From DVED01 sp963838375 (GTDB lineage Bacteria > Cyanobacteriota > Cyanobacteriia > Cyanobacteriales > Geitlerinemataceae): a stretch of 64,000 nt of DNA. Shown here in pieces: positions 7,889 to 15,604 of the stretch (position 1 is the stretch's first letter; the number at the start of each line of letters is the position of its first letter). The notes beneath the pieces are model-generated. The model had not been told where the DNA came from. It saw only the letters and a program-made list of their open reading frames with translations, and did no database searches. The stretch is from NCBI GenBank assembly GCA_963838375.1, contig CAWIQY010000008.1:434001-498000 (forward strand). Reading direction: 5' to 3'. The position numbers and the translations under genes are program-made.

Positions 7889-7940
7889 ATTCTCGCTTCT
7901 CCCGTCACAGTCTTCGTTCTATTGTGCCAGGGAATTCGGG
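7749..7940. repeat. Roco 5'-end repeat, copy C
   Basis: A 192-bp copy of 5071-5261, with the most divergence at its 3' side (CCAACGACTCAAGCGGC instead of CCAGCGTCTCCAGCCGC). Its leader end runs directly into the duplicated toxin tail at 7951. Confidence 0.9.
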
Positions 7941-7952
7941 AAGGTGGGGTAA

Positions 7953-8042
7953 GGTCATCGAGCTTTGGGGATAGAAATCGAACAAGGAATTTTTTGGTTT
8001 TGGATTGGAACTCACGCAGAATACGACAAATTAATTAATTAA
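7953..8042 (+). pseudogene. orphan C-terminal fragment of the RelE/ParE-like toxin
   Basis: The 29 codons GHRALGIEIEQGIFWFWIG then THAEYDKLIN repeat the end of the toxin at 5855-5944 with a few substitutions. The N-terminal two thirds are missing and replaced by the Roco leader repeat, so this is a recombination remnant. It fixes one breakpoint of the segmental duplication at about 7945-7951. Confidence 0.85.
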
Positions 8043-8057
8043 TTAATTGCATCCATC

Positions 8058-9386
8058 TTACACGATAAACCGCCCCGGACTAAGCAAATTTTCCGGATCG
8101 AATTTGTGTTTGAGTTGTTTCATCATCTCGATCGAATTGCCGTTATATCCCCAAATATCGATCTGCTGTTTCACCGAAATCGGCGCTTCTAAAACCGTCA
8201 AAAATCCACCGTGAGACTGACAGATCGATCGCCACTTCGAGGTTGCCGTTCCCAATCGTTCTGCCGCGATCGCCACTTTGCCTAACCCACTCCCCACATG
8301 AATCAAACCCATCGCTTGTTGCGGAAACATCGCATCCAATTGTATTAATGCGGTGACGGCAGCCGTAGATTTGACGCCCATTTTGCCCAGAATTCTTGGT
8401 GTGGACAACGGTGATTCCATCAGAGTTTTCGATCGTCGCCACAACTCCACTTCATCCCCTTCGCCATAACTTCCCCCAGACAACCCCAATTTGTCTCCCC
8501 ACTCCAACACTCGCCGCGACTGTTCGGCAACGCTTTCGGGCAAACTTTGGAACTGGACCATCAATCCCAGTCCCGTACCGATATCCAAGTTTGCCACCAT
8601 TTGAGAGGACAACAAATCGGCAGCGATCGGCGTCAGAGAGGACGAGAGCAGGGTTTGCAGGGCAGAAGCGATCGCCTCCGCCTCCCCTGTCAAAACAACA
8701 GTTTGAGAGGCTTCTGGCAGCGGATGCAAACGAAACGTCAATTGCGTGATGATTCCCAAAGTCCCATAAGAACCCGTCAGCAACTTCATCAAATCGTACC
8801 CGGCCACATTCTTCACCACTCGTCCCCCGGCTTTGACAATTTGACCGTCGTAGCGACAAAAAGAAATGCCGATGAGTTGATCGCGAACGCTGTTGTATTG
8901 CTGTCGCCAGCTTCCCGCATCTCCCGTCGCCACAATGCCACCGATGCTGGCTGTTTGCGCGTAGCCGGGATCGATCGCCAGAAATTGCCCGGTTTTTGCC
9001 AGAGTTGCCTGGATATCCGCCAGTTTCATCCCCGCTTCAACGGTGAGTGTAAAGTCCCCAACCGCGTGTTCGATAATGCCATCGAGGCGTTCGGTAGAGA
9101 CAATCCAGTTCGGATCTCGCACCAACCCTCCCCAGTGGAGTTTGCTACCGTGTCCTTTAGGGAGGATGCGCTGTCGGTTCTCAAAAGCCAGTGCCATGAC
9201 TTTCCCCAAGGCTTCTGGATTTGGGGGAGACAGTACATAATCGGGTTGGCAACCCGGTACGATCGCTTCTACAAGGCGCTGTCGCACCACCGGATCGAGG
9301 TTTTCCCAAGTCCGAATGCCTTCAATTCCGACGATCTGCTTCAGTTCCGATGCCATCGCGCCCATATTTTCTTCTACTTCTGTCAA
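8058..9386 (-). CDS. glcE: FAD-binding oxidoreductase, GlcE-like
   Basis: The 442-residue protein has a PCMH-type FAD domain: ILPKGHGSKLHWGG near 97-110, AGMKLADIQATLAKTGQFLA and IDPGYAQTASIGGIVATGDA near 140-160. The RVVKNVAGYDLMKLLTGSYG motif follows near 190-210, typical of the glycolate oxidase subunit GlcE/GlcD branch, and the C-terminus DPENLLSPGRFIV is canonical. GlcE works with GlcD and GlcF in glycolate oxidation; neither partner is in this window. The gene is divergent from the HPPD gene with only 16 bp between the chosen starts, so their promoters must overlap coding sequence; a start at the Met about 21 bp downstream is an alternative. Confidence 0.85.
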   Translation of the reverse strand: MTEVEENMGAMASELKQIVGIEGIRTWENLDPVVRQRLVEAIVPGCQPDYVLSPPNPEALGKVMALAFENRQRILPKGHGSKLHWGGLVRDPNWIVSTERLDGIIEHAVGDFTLTVEAGMKLADIQATLAKTGQFLAIDPGYAQTASIGGIVATGDAGSWRQQYNSVRDQLIGISFCRYDGQIVKAGGRVVKNVAGYDLMKLLTGSYGTLGIITQLTFRLHPLPEASQTVVLTGEAEAIASALQTLLSSSLTPIAADLLSSQMVANLDIGTGLGLMVQFQSLPESVAEQSRRVLEWGDKLGLSGGSYGEGDEVELWRRSKTLMESPLSTPRILGKMGVKSTAAVTALIQLDAMFPQQAMGLIHVGSGLGKVAIAAERLGTATSKWRSICQSHGGFLTVLEAPISVKQQIDIWGYNGNSIEMMKQLKHKFDPENLLSPGRFIV

Positions 9387-9402
9387 GTCATCTACTTAAC
9401 TC

Positions 9403-10494
9403 ATGGTACAGATCGACTACGTTCGCTTCTACGTTGAAGACGCAAAAAAATTCCGTGACTGGTTCGTGCAGATTTTCGGTTTTCGATCGATCGGCAGTCA
9501 CATCGACGATCGCACTCACTCGGAAATTGTCTCTAGCGGGACGATTCGCTTTGTGGTGTCATCCCCCCTCACCGACACCAGTCCGGTGGCTGCTTATCTG
9601 CGGCAGCATCCGCCAGGGGTTGCCGATATTACGTTTGTGGTGGAAGATCTCGACGAAATTCTCGATCGGGCGATCGTTTTTGGGGTAGAACTGCTAGAAC
9701 CTCGGCAAACCCAACAACATCCGGGGGGGTGTCTCCAATGGTGTCAAATCGCGGCTTGGGGTTCCCTCCGCCATACCCTCATTCAACGGCAGGGTTTGAC
9801 TCCCCTATTACCCGGTGAAGCGTTCCCGAGTTTCCCGGAAAATCCGTCGGAAATTTCCCCATTCCAAGCGATCGATCATGCTGTTCTCAACGTTCCGGCA
9901 GGCAAACTCCAAGATGCCGTTGGCTGGTACGAAACGGTGTTGGGATTTGCACCCAGACAGAAATTTACCATCGCCACCGATCGATCTTCGCTACATTCTC
10001 AGGTGATGGTTCATCCGCAAACGGGAATGCAGTTTCCCATCAACGAACCCACTTCGCCGAACTCGCAAATTCAGGAATTTCTCGACGCCAATCGCGGCGC
10101 AGGTATTCAGCATCTGGCTTTGCGAACCGATCGCATTCTCGAGACGATCGCGGCGTTGCGATCGGCGGGTTTACCTTTCCTCTCCGTGCCTCCATCCTAC
10201 TACCTTCAACTCCAGCAAAAACCCGGGTTTAATCTCTCTCCCGTGGAATTTCGCCACATTACCGATTTACAAATTTTAGTCGATTGGCAAGACGAATATT
10301 TTCCGGCAATTTTGTTACAAACCTTTACCAAAAACATTTTTCCAGAACCGACATTTTTTTTTGAAGCGATCGAACGACGGACTTCGTGGAACCAAGGAAA
10401 GTTGTTACCCGCACAGGGTTTTGGAGAAGGAAACTTTCGCGCTCTCTTTGAAGCTGTCGAGCGGGAACAAATCCAACGGGGTCAGAAGAGTTAA
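9403..10494 (+). CDS. hppD: 4-hydroxyphenylpyruvate dioxygenase
   Basis: A full-length (363 residue) non-haem iron dioxygenase with two VOC halves. The N-terminal half starts VQIDYVRFYVEDAKKFRDWF. The C-terminal half has IDHAVLNVPAGKLQDAVGWY with the first iron-binding His (about 162), IQHLALRTDRI with the second His (about 243), and FFFEAIERR with the iron-binding Glu (about 326). The closing helix signature GFGEGNFRALFEAVE is also present. It converts 4-hydroxyphenylpyruvate to homogentisate, the committed precursor of tocopherol in cyanobacteria. The gene is monocistronic and divergent from glcE. Confidence 0.93.
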   Translation: MVQIDYVRFYVEDAKKFRDWFVQIFGFRSIGSHIDDRTHSEIVSSGTIRFVVSSPLTDTSPVAAYLRQHPPGVADITFVVEDLDEILDRAIVFGVELLEPRQTQQHPGGCLQWCQIAAWGSLRHTLIQRQGLTPLLPGEAFPSFPENPSEISPFQAIDHAVLNVPAGKLQDAVGWYETVLGFAPRQKFTIATDRSSLHSQVMVHPQTGMQFPINEPTSPNSQIQEFLDANRGAGIQHLALRTDRILETIAALRSAGLPFLSVPPSYYLQLQQKPGFNLSPVEFRHITDLQILVDWQDEYFPAILLQTFTKNIFPEPTFFFEAIERRTSWNQGKLLPAQGFGEGNFRALFEAVEREQIQRGQKS

Positions 10495-10712
10495 GTGTTG
10501 CAAAGCTGTCGAACATTGTGTATGGCATAGTCGGACAATTAGATTATCTACCGTCTGCCTTTGTCTCTTTCAAAGACAAAATCAAGAAGCGATCGTCTAC
10601 TCACCGCAATTGAGAGCAATGGCTATTCTATGAGTCTGCTCTGTGGCGGATGAAAGCTGGCGGTGATATTCTGGAGGTAGAGAGTATAACTTAATACACC
10701 ATTTAAATTTCG

Positions 10713-11159
10713 ATGAAATTAGAACTTACTAGATCTCAAGCGTTTATGGCATTGGGAATTGCTGTTATTTCTGCTGACGATAAATGTACGTCACAAGAAA
10801 TAGAAATGCTCCTAAATTTGTTTAGAAAGCTGAAACTGATCGCTTGCAATTCCCAAGAAGAGTGCGAATATAATTGGGCAAATCTTTTTGATGAAACCTT
10901 TGAAAAACTAAAAACAGCTTTTCCCGATCGTCAAATGTCCATGACCCAAAAAGAGCTCAATATCTTGATACCGATCGTCGAGCAAGCCGTGGGTCAAGCC
11001 AATTATCAATCTCTGTTTGATTTTGCCGTGGCTATTGCTCTGTCCGATGGCTTAGATACCCGAGAAAAAGTCATCCTCGATCGTCTGCAAAAAGACTTAA
11101 ATATCGGCTTGAAGGGCGAGTATCAAAATCTTTCGCAACAACTAGACCTCGTGCATTAG
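10713..11159 (+). CDS. TerB-like family protein
   Basis: The 148-residue soluble, all-helical protein begins MKLELTRSQAFMALGIAVIS with ADDKCTSQEIEMLLNLFRKL following. A second half has FDFAVAIALSDGLDTREKVI and LDRLQKDLNI. The two AxxAIxxADGxxxxxExxxL-like helical repeats are the TerB (tellurite-resistance B-like) signature, thought to bind metal through acidic residues. It stands alone between HPPD and a regulator; the actual role in cyanobacteria is unknown. A 218-bp spacer precedes it, with no further gene visible. Confidence 0.7.
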   Translation: MKLELTRSQAFMALGIAVISADDKCTSQEIEMLLNLFRKLKLIACNSQEECEYNWANLFDETFEKLKTAFPDRQMSMTQKELNILIPIVEQAVGQANYQSLFDFAVAIALSDGLDTREKVILDRLQKDLNIGLKGEYQNLSQQLDLVH

Positions 11160-11175
11160 ATCCTACGATCTCGGG

Positions 11176-11204
11176 GCAACCACGGGGGGATTGCCCCTAC
11201 TGGA
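11176..11204. repeat. dispersed palindrome (GGGGCAA..TTGCCCC)
   Basis: GGGGCAACCACGGGGGATTGCCCCTAC folds into a 7-bp stem. It is of the same general class as the other dispersed palindromes with a CCCCTAC end. It lies between the TerB and LuxR genes, which converge, so a terminator-like role is possible. Confidence 0.45.
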
Positions 11205-11222
11205 GATATTTTCTCAGTTCGG

Positions 11223-11609
11223 CTACAGTAAATTTCCCGACACCAATTTGGCAATCATTGCCGATCGGGTACTCACTCCCAATTTGGCAAACAATCTGCG
11301 GATGTGAGTAGCAACTGTCCACGGACTAATTTGGAGTTGCTTAGCAATACATTTGTTGGGCAGTCCTTGGGCAATGAGTTGAGCGATCGATTGTTCTCGC
11401 GGTGTCAGATGTACGCGATCGTCCTCGGACTGAGATGGGCAACGAATGAGATAGTAACGCATCCCATCGATATTTGTTTCCACAATCACTTCACGGACGG
11501 CATCTGGTGCGATCGGCAAGCCCGTTGAGACTTCCAGAAGATCGGCTCGATCGAGGATTTTTTGCAATAGATCTTGAACCCGGTCTTGCACTTTCATAAT
11601 ATTGTCCAA
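11223..11609 (-). CDS. LuxR-type HTH transcription regulator (128 aa)
   Basis: The C-terminal 65 residues are a GerE/LuxR HTH: LTPREQSIAQLIAQGLPNKC, IAKQLQISPWTVATHIRRLF, and AKLGVSTRSAMIAKLV. The N-terminal part (VQDLLQKILDRADLLEVST...ETNIDGMRYYLIRCP) looks like the end of a PAS-like sensor domain rather than a receiver. No phospho-acceptor Asp is visible. It may be a shortened member of the PAS-LuxR class. A separate PAS-only gene lies about 860 bp upstream on the same strand. Confidence 0.8.
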   Translation of the reverse strand: MDNIMKVQDRVQDLLQKILDRADLLEVSTGLPIAPDAVREVIVETNIDGMRYYLIRCPSQSEDDRVHLTPREQSIAQLIAQGLPNKCIAKQLQISPWTVATHIRRLFAKLGVSTRSAMIAKLVSGNLL

Positions 11610-11724
11610 TTTGAGAAAGTTTAGTTAGCTTCGATCGTTCATTTTGATTTCGGGTGTTCCCATGAACGATCGCGATCTTAAGGAAATGGAAAATCTAACG
11701 GGGTGCAAAGCAACTATTCACCAC

Positions 11725-12255
11725 TTACTCACCGTTGAAAGGCTGAATTCCCAACTTTTGACGCACTTCAACCAGAGGCATTTCCCAATCTGATTCGATA
11801 TCCCAGTCGAGCAACGGGGACGCCATCTTACCATATTGCAATCCTCTGAAAATATCCTCAATTGTGCAATTTCGAGTTAGCAATCCAGCTAGCACAAAGA
11901 TGGCGCAAGAAGGACGAAACACTTGAGCACGAGTAAATGCTTGCAGGGTCAGTTCGTCTTGCCGTGACGGAGACAGTCCGGTGAGTACGTGCCAAACATC
12001 GTGGGTTCTCTGAATCCAATCTCCCGAATCTATAGGCTCGAAGCCGTTGCGATCGATAAAACCCGCAACTTCGTATCCTAAAGTCCCAACTGGAAGTTGA
12101 CGAAATTTGTCTAAGTCTATGTCAAAAGATCGATCTTTTTTAATTTGTGGGTTAATGGTTTGAGCGATCTTTAACAGAATAGATAGACTGGAATCGTGCA
12201 TAACTCTTAACCATTTTATGTTTGATTGTAGAGACCCTGATGTATCAGCTGACAA
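11725..12255 (-). CDS. Coq4-like protein
   Basis: A 176-residue protein with the Coq4 family metal-binding motif: THDVWHVLTGL followed by DELTLQAFTRAQ, which is the HDxxH(x11)E/D pattern. Upstream, FRQLPVGTLGYEVAGFIDRN also fits the family. In eukaryotes and some bacteria Coq4 assists ubiquinone synthesis. Cyanobacteria make plastoquinone, so the substrate here is uncertain. The first 18 residues (MSADTSGSLQSNIKWLRV) are unusual, and a start at MHDSSLSILLKIAQ (12201) is equally likely. Confidence 0.65.
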   Translation of the reverse strand: MSADTSGSLQSNIKWLRVMHDSSLSILLKIAQTINPQIKKDRSFDIDLDKFRQLPVGTLGYEVAGFIDRNGFEPIDSGDWIQRTHDVWHVLTGLSPSRQDELTLQAFTRAQVFRPSCAIFVLAGLLTRNCTIEDIFRGLQYGKMASPLLDWDIESDWEMPLVEVRQKLGIQPFNGE

Positions 12256-12470
12256 GAATTCAGCAGTCGGCTATGGAACTCTTGCTATCTAAATCGGAAA
12301 TAGACGGGTAAGCGAATAAAGACAGATCGATCGCTCGTTTTTCAAAGCAATTTAACTCAACCTTGTCGTTCTACAAAATAGATAGAACAAATGAGATAAA
12401 ACAAATGGGCGATCGTAGCGAGTAATTTTATCAGTACGGACTATTAAATTTGGATGTTCAAAATTCCGAT

Positions 12471-12911
12471 TTATCGATCTATATTAGCCGAACACTCATC
12501 GAGTGTCACGAGTAAGTAAGACCGATCTCGACGATCGAACTCGAAGTGACGAACTTGAAGATTTAGGTTCCCCGTGCGATCGTTTTCAACTTCTGATTCT
12601 AAAATCAGGTGACGATGGGGAAATAAATCTTGACTTTCCATCAAAGACTGGCACAACTGCCAAACCACTTCCGGAATCGTTTCGGACTCAGACGAATGGG
12701 AGGGAAGTTGCCGACACAGATCGCGAGCTTTGGGGTTAGCATAAACCACTTCTCCCGATTCTGCCACAATCAGCACGCCACCGACTAAACTGTCCGGAAC
12801 AGTAGAGAGGAACACGGCTTTTTGACGTTTGGGATTGCCTTTTGACCATTTTGACAAGAGACTGCCGGAAGGAGTCTGGGTTGAACGTATAACTGAATTC
12901 GCAACAAACAT
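12471..12911 (-). CDS. PAS-domain protein without output domain
   Basis: Start chosen at ATG 12911 (MFVANSVIRSTQTP) because AAGGAGGCAACC precedes it. The core SLVGGVLIVAESGEVVYANP then KARDLCRQL and the final strands NLQVRHFEFDRRDRSYLLVT are PAS-like. In cyanobacteria this kind of PAS domain is usually joined to a LuxR HTH; here the protein stops after the PAS fold (SANIDR). It may act with the LuxR-type protein encoded downstream (11223-11609). No ligand-binding residues can be identified. Confidence 0.6.
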   Translation of the reverse strand: MFVANSVIRSTQTPSGSLLSKWSKGNPKRQKAVFLSTVPDSLVGGVLIVAESGEVVYANPKARDLCRQLPSHSSESETIPEVVWQLCQSLMESQDLFPHRHLILESEVENDRTGNLNLQVRHFEFDRRDRSYLLVTLDECSANIDR

Positions 12912-13489
12912 GGTTGCCTCCTTAAAAGGTTTTACTACGGGAGTTGCCGCTAGAAACTGCAACACCGGCAGCAATGGAATCGCTAATCCTTACTCAGTCT
13001 AAGCATCTACTTTTTATGCTTTTTGTAAAGAAAATTTACATTAACCATCGAGACACAAGACCAAGTAGGAATGATATTCGCAACGCGGCTTCTGCAATCC
13101 GGATCGATCGTGTTAACTTTTGTTACGGTGAATCTTTCATGGGTAGGACTTACGCAACGTCCAGATCGCTACGTGTCTGCCCCTACAAAGCGCCATATAT
13201 GGCGGCGGGCGCGATTGTCCTCATTGGATTTTAGTCGCTTGGCGTTGATAGCATCATTGTGATGCCTGCATCCAGGAACCTGCAATGAGTGCCTTGGGGA
13301 AGCGGGTACCTTGAGTAATGGGGATGCTTGAGAACGTACAGGGGTGAAGTATGCTGAAGTGAGGTGAATTTTTCGATCCGGAAATCGGAGAAACCCCAGA
13401 CTGTAACCATTTCCATCACAGTGACATTATCTCGACGCTGACATTACGCATACAGCGCGGGACTTATTGCTCCCCGAACCCCTCAATCG
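12912..13489. other. intergenic region, no gene recognised
   Basis: A spacer of 578 bp between the PAS gene and tsaB. It includes the palindrome CGCCATATATGGCG at 13191-13204 and a GTAGGACTTACGCA stretch at 13143-13156 of the type seen at ends of cyanobacterial insertion elements. On the minus strand around 13210-13300 a short stretch reads CRHHNDAINAKRLKSNEDN, faintly transposase-like. Nothing firm can be annotated. Confidence 0.4.
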
Positions 13490-14137
13490 TTAAACAGGCT
13501 GCTGCCCGTAAAATGGCAAAGCTTCTGACCAATCCGGTCTTTTGCCCCGTATCCAGTCTAAATATGCCAGTTCTAATACGCTGGTGACAAAAGTCCCTAA
13601 GTGGGTTGGGGTCTGCACCAAACGATAGGGTGTCTGCCAAGTCTCTAGAGTTTGCTGCCACTGGTGGGGCGTTTGCACTGTATCGAGTTGTAGGGCGACG
13701 GGTTCTCCGTTCTCGGGCGAACAGCGATAAATCGCCGTAAAGAGCTTCTCTCGTGCCGCTTGCATTTGCAGGGCAATATCCAGGCTTTGGTGCAGATCGC
13801 GATCGGCTTTGGCTTCGGCGTGGGCAGCTGCCGCCAGAGTGGAAATGGCAAACACCGGAATCTTCAATTGGGCTGCCAAAGTGCGTGCTGTAACCATTCC
13901 CAAACGAGTGCTGGTGAAACTGCCAGGTCCTTTGGCAACTGCAACAAATGCTATATCCGACCAAGTTTGGGGGACGAGAAACTCGGCGAGATAAGGATGT
14001 AATAGGCTAGAGAGCGATCGCCCTAAAACCCAGGTTTGCGCGCGAGATTGTCCTTCTATATTACCCATCGCCAAACCCAACTCGGGACTCACAGCATGAA
14101 TTGCCAGACCATAAGATTTTGCGATCGGATTTGTCAT
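13490..14137 (-). CDS. tsaB: tRNA threonylcarbamoyladenosine biosynthesis protein TsaB
   Basis: The 215-residue product has the TsaB signature FVAVAKGPGSFTSTRLGMVT then ARTLAAQLKIPVFAISTLAA, matching the ASKHA-fold GPGSFTGxRxG motif. The usual Gly after the motif Thr is Ser here (FTSTR), common in cyanobacteria. TsaB forms a complex with TsaD and TsaE and supports t6A formation at position 37 of ANN-decoding tRNAs. The tail WIRGKRPDWSEALPFYGQQP fits the family. It is followed on the same strand (upstream side) by the UmuD-like gene 28 bp away. Confidence 0.9.
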   Translation of the reverse strand: MTNPIAKSYGLAIHAVSPELGLAMGNIEGQSRAQTWVLGRSLSSLLHPYLAEFLVPQTWSDIAFVAVAKGPGSFTSTRLGMVTARTLAAQLKIPVFAISTLAAAAHAEAKADRDLHQSLDIALQMQAAREKLFTAIYRCSPENGEPVALQLDTVQTPHQWQQTLETWQTPYRLVQTPTHLGTFVTSVLELAYLDWIRGKRPDWSEALPFYGQQPV

Positions 14138-14164
14138 CGGTCATTTGAGGTGGGTGATGAGTCG

Positions 14165-14751
14165 TTACAAAGCATGAATCACATTTGTTACGACACCCAA
14201 CACTTGAAAATTCATGTCTTCGGTAATTTTTAAGGGGCGATAGTTGGGATTTTCCGGAACGAGGAATAGGCTCGATCTCCCTGCCACTTTAGGCGTTTGA
14301 CCGTTACTTCTCCATTGACGACGGCGATCGCCACACTACCATTTTTCGGTTCGAGTGCCGCATCGACGATCAGCAAATCGTGAGGATGAATCCCCGCCTC
14401 GATCATGGATTCTCCGTTGACGCGCACGCAAAAAGTTCGATCGGGATGTTGAGTCAAATGATCGTATAAATCGAGTTCTTCATCGATATAGTCCGTTGCG
14501 GGTGTGGGAGATCCGGCGGCAACCGCTTCTAGGTACATCGGTAGGCGAGTCGGGGAATCGGCAAGGGGTTGACCAATCCGTTTGATTTCCAGTTCGAGTT
14601 GAGAGGGTTTACCCCGAGCTTGCCAGCTCTCTAAAATTTCCGTGACTCGATCCGCCAGACTCATCGGCAAGCGAACGGCTTTTGTCGGTTCTCCATACTT
14701 GCCAGTTCCGGGGGGTCTGCCGGCTCCGGCACGCTTGCCACCTCGACCCAT
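14165..14751 (-). pseudogene. S24 peptidase (LexA/UmuD-like), C-terminal frameshift
   Basis: The N-terminus is MGRGGKRAGAGRPPGTGKYG, a basic DNA-binding-type tail. It is followed by a UmuD-like core: AAGSPTP (autocleavage-type Ala-Gly), VNGESMIEAGIHPHDLLIVD with the catalytic Ser (about 116), and GEVTVKRLKW with the catalytic Lys (about 151). The frame then gives RAYSSFRKIPTIAP and stops at 14230. One base removed earlier, the expected end is perfectly readable: LVPENPNYRPLKITEDMNFQ then VLGVVTNVIHAL, stopping at 14165. The total of 587 nt fits one deleted base. Active residues are intact, so this is either a very recent mutation or a sequencing error. Confidence 0.85.
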
Positions 14752-14926
14752 AACCTCAATGTCTCCTAAACTTTAACGTACTGCTTTCAAATAGTAGCAT
14801 GAATCTGAGTACGTCCCAGACGATCGTTTTCGATCGGGCAATTAATTGTCGCTGACATTGGCAAGACACGCGAAATTCCGTCACAATGGAAAAGAAATCA
14901 AAGATTTGTTACAGAGCCAAACTTGA

Positions 14927-15553
14927 ATGTCTGAAGTTATATCCCTAGAAGCCATTCAGGAAATTGCCCACCAGTACGGTTACTGGGCAGTTTTTCTGGG
15001 CATTTCTCTAGAAAATGCAGGCGTTCCCCTCCCTGGGGAAACCATTACCTTAGTTGGCGGTTTTCTTGCCGGGAGTGGCGAACTGGACTACTGGCTGGTA
15101 TTCGGTTGTGCCGTTGGTGGAGCCGTCATGGGAGATAACTTCGGCTACTGGGTCGGAAAATGGGGTGGATGGCCCCTGCTGTTGCGTGTGGGTCGCTTGT
15201 TCCGCATCTCCGAAGAGCAACTACTAGACGTCAAAACTGAGTTCAAAGATAATGCGGCTCGAGCCGTTTTTTTCGGGCGTTTTATTGCCCTGCTGCGGAT
15301 TTTTGCCGGACCGCTTGCCGGAATCGCCGAGATGCCTTACGGTAAATTTTTGCTCTGCAATACCGCAGGAGCTGTGATTTGGGCAGGGATTATGGTTAGT
15401 TTGGCGTTCTTTGTCGGGCAATTGGTTCCTTTGGAAGAGTTAGTCCGTTGGGTCGCTCAATTTAGCATTCTGGCGCTGGTCTTGTTGGTGGGGGCAGTTA
15501 CCATTCCTCGCTGGTTGGAAACCCGTAAGAAGACACTCAAAGTGGAAGATTAA
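14927..15553 (+). CDS. DedA family membrane protein
   Basis: A 208-residue DedA/SNARE-associated (VTT) protein. Visible family blocks are ENAGVPLPGETITLVGGFLA near 30-48, GAVMGDNFGYWVGKWGG near 67-83, and ARAVFFGRFIALLRIFAGPL then AGIAEMPYGKFLLCNTAGAV. At least four hydrophobic segments are present. DedA proteins move or scramble polyprenyl or phospholipids across the inner membrane and support membrane homeostasis. The stop codon TAA is the beginning of a heptad repeat array. Confidence 0.92.
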   Translation: MSEVISLEAIQEIAHQYGYWAVFLGISLENAGVPLPGETITLVGGFLAGSGELDYWLVFGCAVGGAVMGDNFGYWVGKWGGWPLLLRVGRLFRISEEQLLDVKTEFKDNAARAVFFGRFIALLRIFAGPLAGIAEMPYGKFLLCNTAGAVIWAGIMVSLAFFVGQLVPLEELVRWVAQFSILALVLLVGAVTIPRWLETRKKTLKVED

Positions 15554-15588
15554 TAGTTAATAGTTAATAGTTAATAGTTAATAGTTGA
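15549..15588. repeat. heptad tandem repeat (TTAATAG)n
   Basis: Five copies of TTAATAG follow and include the stop codon of the DedA gene. The same kind of short tandemly repeated heptamer occurs at 21790-21825, 21958-21994, 24222-24331, 49110-49142 and 63951-64000. Confidence 0.85.
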
Positions 15589-15604
15589 CTGTTACAGTTT
15601 GGAG

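Noticed and set aside
8547..9437. Plus-strand frame of 296 codons within glcE
   Set aside because: The opposite strand is a complete FAD oxidoreductase; the plus-strand translation has no family features.
15549..15588. Heptad repeats as CRISPR-like repeats
   Set aside because: The units are 7 bp with no spacers; they are short tandem repeats.
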